Shown: positions 17,396 through 26,353, numbered from the stretch's first letter. The stretch: 64,000 nucleotides of DNA from Candidatus Accumulibacter affinis (GCA_016713625.1 JADJOT010000002.1:186001-250000), one strand, 5' to 3'. Notes: generated from the sequence alone by a model not told the origin. A program made the numbers and translations.

Positions 17396-17876
17396 ATACG
17401 CCCCGCAGGCCATCGACCACCGCCCTGGCCCAATCGAAATATGCCCGCTTACGTTCCACCGACCAATTCGCGGGCGGCGAGGCGGCTATGTCCCGCAGGT
17501 TGCAGATCTTGTCCGCCAGCTTGACCAGCCTGGCGCGGCGGCTGAGCTGAGAGGCATGCTCGATCTGCAGCCGTTTGCGCTCGTCCTTGGGAAAGGTCTT
17601 GTCATCGGTGACCTCGATATCAATGTTGGCAACGTCCTTGCCGAAGTGGCGAGCGAGCGCCTGCTCGGTGGTGTCCGTATCCTCGATCGTGTCGTGCAGG
17701 ATGGCGGCAAGCAGGACTCGCTGATCGTCGATGCCTGCCTCATTGGCCAGCAGGTTGGCCAGCGCAATCGGGTGGTTGATGTACGGCGACTTTTCCGTGT
17801 CCGTGCGTCGCTGATCGCGGTGCTTGTCGGCGGCAAAGGCGATGGCGGCGATCAGTTGATCGATAGTTGCAAACGG
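17396..17876 (-). pseudogene. HD-domain (MESH1/SpoT-like) ppGpp-hydrolase relic
   Basis: The minus strand encodes an almost complete HD-type hydrolase of the small MESH1/SpoT class: AIAFAADKHRDQRRTD, SPYINHPIALANLLANEAGI, the metal-binding LLAAILHDTIEDTDTTEQAL, and LVKLADKICNLRDIAASPP. There is no usable ATG, GTG or TTG in front. A TGA sits four codons before the first recognisable residue, and a separate ATG-TGG-AAG-TTG-AAC leads into that stop. After AVVDGLRGV the family sequence is replaced by unrelated residues and the frame runs on to 16986. Loss of both ends suggests a broken gene. The family hydrolyses (p)ppGpp or nucleotides. Confidence 0.6.
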
Positions 17877-17960
17877 TCAGTTCAACTTCCACATCCCAGG
17901 TAGCCGAAACGCACCACAAAGTGGGCTAGACATGGGACCTTCCTCGAGTTGAGTCAGCTC

Positions 17961-19002
17961 TCACTGGGAATCTCCCCCAACTATCCAGTTTTCGATGGCA
18001 CTGTCCATTGTGGCATCCAACAGAATCTGCTCGCGCAGACAGAGCGAACGGATATTGTCCGCCAGCTTCCTGCACAGGGTGAGCCCGTCATTGGGGCCTT
18101 CTTCAAAGGTGTGGCCTCGCATCAACAAGCTCCGCAAGACATGATTCACGTCGGCACAACTGACCGGCAAGCCGGAATCGCGGCATCGGTCGCGTACGCG
18201 CTTGCCGGTCTCTACGAGACCAAACGGGCTGCTGAGCACATCGATCGAGATCATTTCGATCAGGTTTCGGTATCTCTTTGGGGAGAGCAGAGGTACATCG
18301 GTGAGTTCATGGATGTGTCGTGCCAGCTCGAGCAGAGTTTTGTCTGCCCACTCATTTTCCGGTTCAGCTGCAACTTCAGAGGACATAGCATTACGGTTCT
18401 GGTCGAAGGCCACTCCGCCTGAACTGTTCCAGTTGAACTGGACTGGCTTTACATTCAGCGATTCGACGAACTTGCGAAATGTCCCCTTGCCTGCCCAGTC
18501 TGCTGCCAGAGAGTTGTCCTGTCCGAGGATCAGCGTGGCCAGTCGCCCGCAGGGTACCGGCTGCGGGGCTCTGGAAACTTCCGTCCTGATCAGTTCTTCG
18601 ATCTTGATCTGCACCCCGTTGGTCTTGCCAGCACTCGCTCCAGCACTGAGCGTCGCTGGCCGCGAATGGCGCTTGGGGTCATAGATCGTTCCGCCTCCTT
18701 CCCAGGTGACAGCCAAGGGCGTGAGGTCCAAAGAATCAATCAAGGCGCGAAAACTGCCGAAGCTGCCCCAGGACGACGCATCAAGATCTTCGATCGTCCG
18801 AAGCAGTGCCGCTGCCAGCCTGGCGAGGGGGACCGGGGCCGGCGCTTCCTTTACCGCCTGGTGGATCAGAGCCAAGGCTGATGATACCAACTCGGGGGTT
18901 GGGCTGATTTCCACCGGATGCGGTTCAGTGACTGCCTCGCCGAAGGCGAGAGCCTTCCTCACAAAGTCATCCTGGTCAATCAACGAACAAAGCGCTTTTC
19001 AT
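17961..19002 (-). pseudogene. NYN ribonuclease with OST-HTH domains, NYN domain deleted
   Basis: An ATG at 19002 with a GAGGA site 9 bases upstream encodes MKSALFVD and then stops at TGA (18976-18978). MK..ALFVD is the first strand of NYN (LabA/PIN-like) nuclease domains. One frame over, sequence resumes as LIDQDDFVRKALAFGE and runs 340 residues without interruption. Two OST-HTH/LOTUS-like modules follow (cores SSWGSFGSFRALIDSLDL and ADWAGKGTFRKFVESLNV) and then a third helical domain. The NYN catalytic body of about 150 residues is absent. The gene starts 24 bases after brxL, so it was probably the last gene of the BREX transcript. The TTG-initiated 340-residue remainder might still be made. 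Confidence 0.6.
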
Positions 19003-19026
19003 GGACCGTTTTCCTCAAGACTCACC

Positions 19027-21069
19027 TCACTCAACCCCAATCGCCTTGAATACCGCATCCACGGGATCAGAATAGAAACTGGTCTGGAACTTGGCGAACA
19101 GTTCCCCCGGAACACTCGGAATATCGCCAACGCTCGACATCGGCAACAGTATCTTTTTTGCCCCGGCGTCAAACGCAACCTGCAGGCTTTCCGCAAGATT
19201 GCGCACCTGCACCACCGTGCCGCCGAGGCTCATATCGCCCATGATCGCCATCTGCGACTGAACCGGGCGGCCCAGCGCTGCCGAGCATAGGGCCAGGAAG
19301 CTGGCAAGTGTGAATGACTGCGGCGCGCCGGCATTCTGCAACTCGACCAACTGAAGGTGGAAATCGTGTTCGCCTGGCTTGATCAATGCACTGATGCGCG
19401 AAGAGTTGGCCTTGAAGTAGTCGAAGGCAACCCGCACCGGTTCGCGCGGTGCGGCACCCGACGCCGACACCTTCCCACCACCGGCGATGGTCTGAATTTC
19501 GATGCGGTAGATCCCCGGCATTTCGGATGTGCCCAGGCTGATCGTGTGCAGCGTTCCCGGTGCGAGGCGGCCATCGGGAATCAGCGCACCGCTCGATTGT
19601 TCGGGAACGGAAACAAAACGCTCCTGGCTATCCCCAAGGTCGATGTAGGAGAAGTGCACGTCGTAGAACTCCATTCCACCGATCTTCTTGAGCTGCTCCT
19701 TCACGCGCCGGCGGACTTCCAGCGCGTACTCAAGACACTTCCTCACGATCTCCTTGTGGTAGTCACCGGCGGGACAGATCAGCTTCAGCAGGCCCGACAC
19801 CGTCCGGCGTACGGCGATGGTGTCGCGCTGATTCAGATTGTTGCCGAGCTTGAACCACTTGTCGATCGCGTCGGCGAAGGTGTACTTGCGCATTTCACGC
19901 AGGTACTCGGCCAGGTAATCGACGATCAGCCCGTACTGGTTCGTGAAAAACTCCGGACGCATTTTCGGGATCTCCCAGCCGGGCACATAGGCGTGGAAGC
20001 GGTCAAAGAACGCCGAGTCGATCATCACCTCGGGGAAGGGTCTGAACAGGTGGCTGGTCTTGACCAGCGACTCGACCGTCTGCCCTTGCGGGAGGTTGCC
20101 GACGAAGACCATGGCCGCGTTCGCGCTGATCGCCTCGCGTCCGCGCGAGAATGATCCGCTGGCCATGAAGTCCTTCATGATCTGGACGCCGTCCTGATCC
20201 TTGAAGTTGATCCCGGCCACCTCATCGAAAGCCACCACGTCCCACAGGCCGACCAGGCCGACCTTGCGCGCTGCCATGTTGTAGAACAGGTTGGCGACCG
20301 TGGTCTGCCCACCCGAAACCAGAATGCTGTTCGGGCTGATCTCCTTGTAGATGTGGCTCTTTCCCGTACCGCGCGGGCCCAGTTCGCAGAAATTGTAATT
20401 GTTCTCGACCAGCGGAATCATCCGCGCCAGCAAATGCCACTTCACGCGTTCCTTGAAGCAGGACGGCTCCATGCCCGTTGAACGGATCAGTGCATCGATC
20501 CAGAGTGCTTCCGTGAAGGCCTTGCGCCCTGCAAACAACCCTGGCATGTCCATGTTGGGCATCTGGATCGGCTTCAGATCGGTGACCTGGAATGGCGAGC
20601 CCTTCTGGTTCTCCTCGAATCGATACTGGAGCGTCACGATGCACCAGATGCCGCCCACCAGGAGCTTTTCAAACTGCCGAACGTAGGTATCGGAAATCTC
20701 GGCATTCCTGACCCCGAGATTCGACAGCAGCGCCTCATAGACATCGCGCTTTTCGTTCAGCTTGACCGTCACCTTGTCGATGACCTTGTAACTGCCGCTC
20801 TCGCGGATCTTCGACTTGACCTTCTCGGCCTCGTCGGGCCGAACGTAGTTCTCGGTGAGAATCCGCTTCACATTGACCAGTCCGGAATCGATGGTCGCCT
20901 GATCATCGGAAGCGCAGTACATCCCGAGCAGGTATTCCAGGACATAGACGGGAACATTCGCCCCCTCCTTGATCAGCTTGGTCAGATCCTTGCGCACCAC
21001 CTTGCCGGCGAAATGCTGATTCAGCAGGTTATCGAGATTGGCGTCGTTCTCGGGGAGTTGTTCGGTCAT
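19027..21069 (-). CDS. brxL: BREX Lon-like protease/ATPase BrxL
   Basis: BrxL is the hallmark AAA+/Lon-like component of type I BREX. It forms a ring on DNA and is needed for phage exclusion. The 680-residue protein has a Walker A motif GPRGTGKSH near residue 233 and a Walker B VVAFDEVAG near residue 276, an arginine/sensor region (AAMVFVGNLPQG), and a C-terminal Lon-type substrate domain of about 130 residues. Length is the family norm. It follows pglZ with an 8-base gap. Both are downstream of the cargo genes, so expression probably depends on the long upstream transcript or on an internal promoter before pglZ. Confidence 0.96.
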   Translation of the reverse strand: MTEQLPENDANLDNLLNQHFAGKVVRKDLTKLIKEGANVPVYVLEYLLGMYCASDDQATIDSGLVNVKRILTENYVRPDEAEKVKSKIRESGSYKVIDKVTVKLNEKRDVYEALLSNLGVRNAEISDTYVRQFEKLLVGGIWCIVTLQYRFEENQKGSPFQVTDLKPIQMPNMDMPGLFAGRKAFTEALWIDALIRSTGMEPSCFKERVKWHLLARMIPLVENNYNFCELGPRGTGKSHIYKEISPNSILVSGGQTTVANLFYNMAARKVGLVGLWDVVAFDEVAGINFKDQDGVQIMKDFMASGSFSRGREAISANAAMVFVGNLPQGQTVESLVKTSHLFRPFPEVMIDSAFFDRFHAYVPGWEIPKMRPEFFTNQYGLIVDYLAEYLREMRKYTFADAIDKWFKLGNNLNQRDTIAVRRTVSGLLKLICPAGDYHKEIVRKCLEYALEVRRRVKEQLKKIGGMEFYDVHFSYIDLGDSQERFVSVPEQSSGALIPDGRLAPGTLHTISLGTSEMPGIYRIEIQTIAGGGKVSASGAAPREPVRVAFDYFKANSSRISALIKPGEHDFHLQLVELQNAGAPQSFTLASFLALCSAALGRPVQSQMAIMGDMSLGGTVVQVRNLAESLQVAFDAGAKKILLPMSSVGDIPSVPGELFAKFQTSFYSDPVDAVFKAIGVE

Positions 21070-21077
21070 GATCGGTT

Positions 21078-23690
21078 CTAGAAGTCGTTGGCGAAGGCCA
21101 GATCCACCTTGAGCGGAATCCGCATCACTTCGACCCTGGTTTGGGAGTCGCGGGCAATCAGGAAATGGTCTTTGGTCTTGTCGTATTGACCTGACTTGAT
21201 GGTCAGGATCACCGAGCGCTTGCGTTCGTCCATCAGGCCGGAACTACTGTCGAAGGTCACCGACTGCTCGTCGCTGATCATCGTCTCGCCGTCACGCAGG
21301 GAGACCAGCACCGATCTTGCCAACACCCGCTCAGAAATGGGTTCCGTCTGAATGAATTCGAAGCGCTGCTTGTTCGTGACCACCTTGTTCGACGAGCCCA
21401 GCAGGCTGAATTCCACCGCGCGCGTCCTGGCCGACTGGTTTTCACTCTCGCGCAGGGTGATCACCGGGATCACGATCTCCTGCGGCATGGCGCTGCCATG
21501 AACAAAGCGGGCGCCGCCGGCAAAGTGAAACCGCGCGGCGCCTTTCGGCACCCAGAAATCCATGCTGCCTTCACCCGCCGTCGTCCCCGCCGTGACCGCC
21601 GTATTGCCGCACCACGCCTTGCTGCTCTCGCCGATCCCTTGGCCCAGCAGATAGCGCTTCTTCGCCCGTAGCGTGCCTTCCGGCTTGTCCCCGAGCGTGG
21701 ATTTATCCGCCTCGTCGAGCGCCGATTCCTGGTAGAGAAAGCCGTGATCGGCCGTGATCAGTACCAGCGACCCATTGAGGCTGTTGACGATGAAGGTGGC
21801 GAGCTGATTCAGTTCCGTCAGCGTCTGTGCTACGGCGTCGAAGGTCTGCCCCTCCGAGCCCTGCTTGTCGCCCAGCAGGTCGATCCTGTCGTGATAGACG
21901 TAGATCACCCGGTGGTCGCGAACAAATTCCCGACCCTTGTCCTTGCCCATGGCAAGCAGTTCATCGGCCTTGACGGCAATGCCCTGATATTTGGCTAGAT
22001 GTGCGCTACGCTGCTCCAGCGTCGAAACCACGGCATCGTCAGCCATCACATCGAGGTTGCTGTTCTTCCTGTAGGCCAGCGTATGGTGCGGCAACAGCGA
22101 CGCCATGCCGAGCGCGGTATAACTCGGCAGCACCCCGAGCATGGCTGTCAGGGCCGCCTTGAAGCGGCTCTTGCCGTTGATCTCGCGCACCAGCTCTTCC
22201 GCCGCCTCGTAACGAAACGCGTCGGAGATCACCACGAACACCCGGCGGATTCCTGCCTCCAGATGCGCCATGACGTGCTGCTCGAAGAAGTCCGGCTGAT
22301 TCACCCAGGCACCGGTCTTCCAGCGTGATAGCAGCCCGTCGCCGCCCTCCAGCAGCTTGCTCCAGGCAGATCCCAACTGCGGCACGAACCAACCCGAATA
22401 GGCGCTCTCGACGCGCTCGCGAAGCTCATGCAGCAAGGCCCAACCCATCGGCTCGACACCATCGGCAGCATGGTTGATCTGCCGGTAGAGCTGATCGAAG
22501 CGGAACAGCTCGGACTGGTACGCCGTCAAGCCGGCATCGGCGTTGGCGAAACCGAATCCGGCGTTGAACTTCTCCTGCAGCTCGAAGAAGCCGGCCGCCG
22601 CTTCCAGCGCGTCGTAACACGACGCCAAGGCGCGTGTCGTCGCGCTGGAGTGCGCCAGCAGCTTGTTGGCCCAATGGCCGTCGCGACGACGGGCGATCAA
22701 TCCGCGCAGGGTGTCCATGTCGGCACCGGCACCGGCGATGATGCGGTCCTTGAGGTCCTGGATGATGCGCCGCTCGACTTCCTCGAAAGTCATCGATTCC
22801 GCCAACGATTCAGCGGGCAGACCGGCAATTACCGTGGTCAGCCCCAGTTCGCGAGCCACCTTGCCGGACAAGGCGTCGTAGCTGCCGAAGTGCTGCATGT
22901 GCGACCGCCATCCGGCAACCAAGACCGAGGCATTCGCCGCGCGTGCCTTGTCGTTGAGGATGAAATGCGACAACTGCGCAGGAAAGGCCCCGCTGACGTT
23001 CCGCGAAAAATCCGTCACCAGGATACTGAATAGAAAATCCCGCAGCGTCGGCGCAGCATCGCGATACCCCATTTCCTGCTCGACCAGGGCCCAGAACGAG
23101 TCCATCAGGTCATTGGCGACGATGTCGGACCACGCTTTCGGTTCGGCATCCAGATTGGCGACGCCGTCCTGGACGAGGGCAGAGAAAAGACGCAGGAGGA
23201 TGCCAGAAAGATCCGGTTGCTCGGCTCTTGCCAATACCGCGATCATCTTGCGGTCAAGATCCCCGGCGGCATCGCTGGGTACAACCCAGCGTTTGAGGCG
23301 GTCGACGCGGTCCCTGGACTTGAGGAAATTGGCGCGGTCTTTCAGGTGTGCTCGCAGTTGCTGCGACCTCAGGCCGAGATCCTCCAGCAGGATCGACGCG
23401 TTGTCGGCGTGGAAGCTCCTGCTGCGCAGGCGGATGTCCAGCAGCCAGTCGCTGGCCGGGTCGGGAACCGGTTTGGCGCTGTAGAGGAGGAACCTGGCCC
23501 GAGGCGCAGCGCGCTCCAGTTGGAGCTTGATCGACAAGGCCGGCAGATCGTCGAGATAGAGCAGTTCGATACCCTCGGGCAAGAGGTTCCTGACCGAGAA
23601 AGAGAACTCGCCGTCGGCATCGTGCCAGAAGACAATCGAATGGCTGGAGAACGCGGTGGTGAGCGCGTCGGTGATGCGTTGCTGGGTCAT
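21078..23690 (-). CDS. pglZ: BREX alkaline-phosphatase-superfamily protein PglZ (type A)
   Basis: PglZ is a core BREX protein of the alkaline-phosphatase superfamily, required for both host methylation and phage exclusion. The 870-residue product starts MTQQRITDALTTAFSSHSIV, has IVFWHDADGEFSF near the N-terminus, RRVFVVISDAFRYEAAEELV near the middle (the metal/nucleophile region) and ITADHGFLYQES near residue 643 with the conserved Asp-His pair. ATG 23690 begins at the family N-terminus; further upstream the frame has no similarity. It is separated from the preceding fragment by 96 bases that include an inverted repeat, unlike the tight junctions upstream. Confidence 0.95.
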   Translation of the reverse strand: MTQQRITDALTTAFSSHSIVFWHDADGEFSFSVRNLLPEGIELLYLDDLPALSIKLQLERAAPRARFLLYSAKPVPDPASDWLLDIRLRSRSFHADNASILLEDLGLRSQQLRAHLKDRANFLKSRDRVDRLKRWVVPSDAAGDLDRKMIAVLARAEQPDLSGILLRLFSALVQDGVANLDAEPKAWSDIVANDLMDSFWALVEQEMGYRDAAPTLRDFLFSILVTDFSRNVSGAFPAQLSHFILNDKARAANASVLVAGWRSHMQHFGSYDALSGKVARELGLTTVIAGLPAESLAESMTFEEVERRIIQDLKDRIIAGAGADMDTLRGLIARRRDGHWANKLLAHSSATTRALASCYDALEAAAGFFELQEKFNAGFGFANADAGLTAYQSELFRFDQLYRQINHAADGVEPMGWALLHELRERVESAYSGWFVPQLGSAWSKLLEGGDGLLSRWKTGAWVNQPDFFEQHVMAHLEAGIRRVFVVISDAFRYEAAEELVREINGKSRFKAALTAMLGVLPSYTALGMASLLPHHTLAYRKNSNLDVMADDAVVSTLEQRSAHLAKYQGIAVKADELLAMGKDKGREFVRDHRVIYVYHDRIDLLGDKQGSEGQTFDAVAQTLTELNQLATFIVNSLNGSLVLITADHGFLYQESALDEADKSTLGDKPEGTLRAKKRYLLGQGIGESSKAWCGNTAVTAGTTAGEGSMDFWVPKGAARFHFAGGARFVHGSAMPQEIVIPVITLRESENQSARTRAVEFSLLGSSNKVVTNKQRFEFIQTEPISERVLARSVLVSLRDGETMISDEQSVTFDSSSGLMDERKRSVILTIKSGQYDKTKDHFLIARDSQTRVEVMRIPLKVDLAFANDF

Positions 23691-23747
23691 CGGGTTCCCG
23701 CCGTAAAGTGCCCTGGCCGGGAATCGTCGGGGTCTACACGAGAGCGA

Positions 23748-23770
23748 TTGTGCAACAGGCTCGTGCACAA
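23748..23770. repeat. Inverted repeat ahead of pglZ
   Basis: TTGTGCA, nine bases, then TGCACAA form a perfect 7-base dyad 58 bases upstream of the pglZ start. This is the only sizeable intergenic space in the pglX-brxL interval. The dyad could be an operator or a short hairpin. Confidence 0.4.
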
Positions 23771-23786
23771 ATCGGTGTCAGTAGCC

Positions 23787-24290
23787 TCATTCATTACCGC
23801 ATCCCTCCGGTTCAACCCGCGTTCGACCGATGCGATACACTGGAGCAATCAGGCGGTATTTCTGGGTAGGACTTCTAGGCGATTCCGGCGGGTTCATTTC
23901 AACCAGCCCGGCGTTCATCGCCGGCAGCAGATAGTTCGCCGAAAACGTCGGTCGATGCTGCAACGCCAAGCGCTCCATCGCCTCACGCGTGCTGAGCGGC
24001 CCTTGCTTAAGGCATTCGACGAAGCGTGCCACTTGTTCGGTTACTTGTTCGGTTACTTGTACCGGGCAGATCGCTTCGGCCAGTGGCACCAACACGCGCA
24101 AGCGCATGCCCACTTCAATGATTTGTGGTTCCGGCAAACCCTGCTCCTCGGCTTCACGGAAAATCCGCGGTACCCCGCTGCCCCGCTGCTCGATCAGGTT
24201 CAGTTCACGGAACACACTGGCGATGACGTGGTTGCGATTTGTGCCAGCGCCGCCGAAACAAGACAGGGGTAAGGTTCCTTTCGTGATCAT
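23787..24290 (-). pseudogene. C-terminal remnant of an AlbA_2/RecG-like DNA-binding ATPase
   Basis: The 167 residues match only the end of Schlafen AlbA_2/HATPase (RecG-like) proteins: NRNHVIASVFRELNLIEQRG, SGVPRIFREAEEQGLPEP, then a VTEQVTEQV linker (encoded by a 12-base tandem duplication). A winged-helix tail follows, with LSTREAMERLALQHRPTF and SANYLLPAMNAGLVEMNPPE. The AlbA_2 domain and nearly all of the ATPase domain are absent. The start (MITKGTLPLSC) overlaps the stop of the TOPRIM-like gene by ATGA, so it could still be translated as a small winged-helix protein. I consider it a remnant. Confidence 0.6.
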
Positions 24291-25039
24291 GCCGCGACAA
24301 CCTGATCGAGCACCGTGTTCAAGCGCTCGCGAAACCGGTCAAAACTGGGCATCGAGCTGGCTCGATCAAGGTCAATCGGGTTTTCCCTCAGCCAATCGTA
24401 GAGTTCGGCCGCATTCCTGTGCGCACCAAAGGCCTTATCCAGTGCCTTCTTCGGGTGATTCGGAGATGCCTGGTTGCCAGGTAGTTCTTCGTATCGAGGA
24501 CAGTTCTGATACGGATGTTCCTGCGCTGCGCAAAGCAACCAGGCCTCGGACGTGGGCTTGGGCAACATCGGGACACCGCGTGGATTTTCAGCGCGCAGGA
24601 AGCCCTGCTCTATCGACGCCCACTTTGCCGACCAATCGGCGCCCGGTGTCGAGCGAGTCCCATCGCTGTCCCGAAAGAACACCGCTGGGCCGGTATCGTC
24701 GGCTTCGCCCTCAAGCTCAAGCGCAATCAGGCCGAATGCTCTCGCATTGTTGAAGTAGTACCCAGTCTCCTGGTCTTTCTTCTTCCCGGACAGGAACAGG
24801 TTTTTGCGATGCTGTTTGAGCTTGGCAATCTTCTGCACGAGGCGACTTTCGCCGACGTAGAACACGCAATCCGGCTTGTCGCTCAAGACCGAGTAGTTGA
24901 GACGGAGACGTGCGGACACGATCTGATCAACGAGAACCGCCATCGGTCCTGGCTGAAAATCACCATTCCGGCAAAATCCAATGGGACTTTTGCAAGCGCC
25001 GATATCGCTCGGCCCCTCACCCGTCAGGATCAGCAGCAT
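24287..25039 (-). CDS. TOPRIM-like putative nuclease partner of the AAA ATPase
   Basis: The 250-residue product begins MLLILTGEGPSDIGAC, where the early Glu fits TOPRIM motif 1. It has a strand ending in an acidic pair, AVFFRDSDGTRS, near residue 121 (the DxD motif), and then LPKPTSEAWLLCAAQE near residue 166, resembling the RloB/DUF4276 helix. This arrangement resembles the nuclease subunits that pair with SMC/OLD-type ATPases (PARIS AriB, split OLD systems). It overlaps the ATPase gene by one base (TGATG). Its last 35 residues (IDLDRASSMPSFDRFRERLN and on) resemble a segment of the 125-residue protein encoded upstream. Exact family not certain. Confidence 0.65.
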   Translation of the reverse strand: MLLILTGEGPSDIGACKSPIGFCRNGDFQPGPMAVLVDQIVSARLRLNYSVLSDKPDCVFYVGESRLVQKIAKLKQHRKNLFLSGKKKDQETGYYFNNARAFGLIALELEGEADDTGPAVFFRDSDGTRSTPGADWSAKWASIEQGFLRAENPRGVPMLPKPTSEAWLLCAAQEHPYQNCPRYEELPGNQASPNHPKKALDKAFGAHRNAAELYDWLRENPIDLDRASSMPSFDRFRERLNTVLDQVVAA

Positions 25040-26211
25040 CAGCGATTCTCCGCGGCCCTTGCCGCCTCTTCCGCCAATTCCTTGTCATCCAGTGCGACGC
25101 ACTCCTGCGTCAGCAGGTTCAAATCCGTATCCACGAATGCCTCCCCTGGCCCCATGACTTTCAGCTTCTCGCCGATCCGCGGGATGCTGAAGAAGGGACG
25201 CGCGCGTGTCTCACCCTTCTGATTCTTGTAGATGAAATTGACCGCCTGACGAGCGATTTCGTCATCGAGATAATTGAGGATCATCGGGCTGTGGGAGGTC
25301 ACAAGAATTTGCTGTGAAGCCTTGACAAGAACATCCACCAGCTTCTCGATGATCTCGGGATTCATGCCATTCTCGATTTCGTCCAGCAGGATAAGCGACC
25401 GGTTGGAATCGGTCTGTGCCAGGATCGCCAGCACCCGGAGCAAGCCATCATTGATATGGCGCGCCTCGGTTTCCAGACGCTGGCTGCCGAATTGCTCGAT
25501 CACGTTGAGCTTCTTCCAGCCGGCACGCTGGCTGGAAACCTTGAAGTCGATCAACTGCGGGTAGAACGTCTTGAGAAGATCGACGAGGACGCTCCGCTGT
25601 GGGCCTTTGATACCGTGCAGGAAAGCGGTAAGCTTTTCACCACCGGACCCAATATCGCTATCGGTCGTTCTTGCGCGCTTGCGCATCAGGTTCGGCGCCA
25701 GCAATTCAAGCGAACGAACTCGGCGCATCGAATCACGAAACTCCTGTACCACCATTGGAAGCGTGTCGTCTCTGAGCTGCGAAAGAATCGATCCTTGATA
25801 ATGGAAAACTATCGGTATTTCGGCACCATTTTCGAGGCGATAGTTCTTCCCCTTCACTCGGAGTTGCACCCCTCCTCCCGGAACAACGAGCACCTCCTGC
25901 GAGCAACGAAGCTCATGGCGATTGAAGGTCGCCATCCACGTGAGCTGTCTTCCGTCGTTAAGTCGATAGGAGACAGTTAGTCCGATGCTGCTTTCCGGCC
26001 GAAGCTTGCAATGTAGCTCCTGCGCTGTCCACTCGCGCATCTCCAGCCAGTCGCTAATGCGCCCTTCCATTAACTGGGCTATAAAGTCGATCGCCTGGAG
26101 AACCGTGCTCTTGCCGGCACCGTTCATCCCCACCAGGCAATTGAATTTGCTCAAGCGCAGCGAGAACCTGGCCAGCGATTTGAAGTTGGTTACCGATATC
26201 GTCTCAATCAT
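25039..26211 (-). CDS. AAA (OLD/SMC-like) ATPase of a two-gene defence module
   Basis: The 390-residue protein opens MIETISVTNFKSLARFSLRL, the usual first strand of AAA_15/AAA_21 ATPases. Walker A is GMNGAGKST near residue 32, an ABC-type signature lies in ETEARHINDGLLRVLAIL, Walker B is SLILLDEIENG near residue 274, and the switch histidine is in TSHSPMIL. It is shorter than OLD nucleases because the TOPRIM part is encoded by the next gene. ATPase plus separate TOPRIM partner is the architecture of PARIS and related abortive-infection modules. The start overlaps the preceding small gene by ATGATTGA. Confidence 0.8.
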   Translation of the reverse strand: MIETISVTNFKSLARFSLRLSKFNCLVGMNGAGKSTVLQAIDFIAQLMEGRISDWLEMREWTAQELHCKLRPESSIGLTVSYRLNDGRQLTWMATFNRHELRCSQEVLVVPGGGVQLRVKGKNYRLENGAEIPIVFHYQGSILSQLRDDTLPMVVQEFRDSMRRVRSLELLAPNLMRKRARTTDSDIGSGGEKLTAFLHGIKGPQRSVLVDLLKTFYPQLIDFKVSSQRAGWKKLNVIEQFGSQRLETEARHINDGLLRVLAILAQTDSNRSLILLDEIENGMNPEIIEKLVDVLVKASQQILVTSHSPMILNYLDDEIARQAVNFIYKNQKGETRARPFFSIPRIGEKLKVMGPGEAFVDTDLNLLTQECVALDDKELAEEAARAAENR

Positions 26212-26353
26212 CTCCAGCCCCTTCAGTCACCGCATTGACTTTAGCCAGCAGGTCTCTCAATTTACCCGTCAGCCAGGCGGCGTCATCGACAGATAACAGG
26301 AGCCCGTCACGCATTCCTGCCGCCGTTTGACTCGTCGGCGCTCCGCTCATCAT
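26204..26353 (-). CDS. Small protein (49 aa) resembling the PglX C-terminal tail
   Basis: The frame ends KLRDLLAKVNAVTEGAGDD with a TGA that overlaps the ATPase start by 8 bases (ATGATTGA), which argues that it is translated. The last 33 residues resemble the end of PglX (KFGDLLAEVKAVTGGASDE); about 40% of positions agree, and by eye roughly 42 of the last 60 bases match. The proposed start is ATG 26353, inside the preceding 72-residue gene. It may be a stand-alone remnant of a second methyltransferase gene end, or a small functional protein. Confidence 0.45.
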   Translation of the reverse strand: MMSGAPTSQTAAGMRDGLLLSVDDAAWLTGKLRDLLAKVNAVTEGAGDD

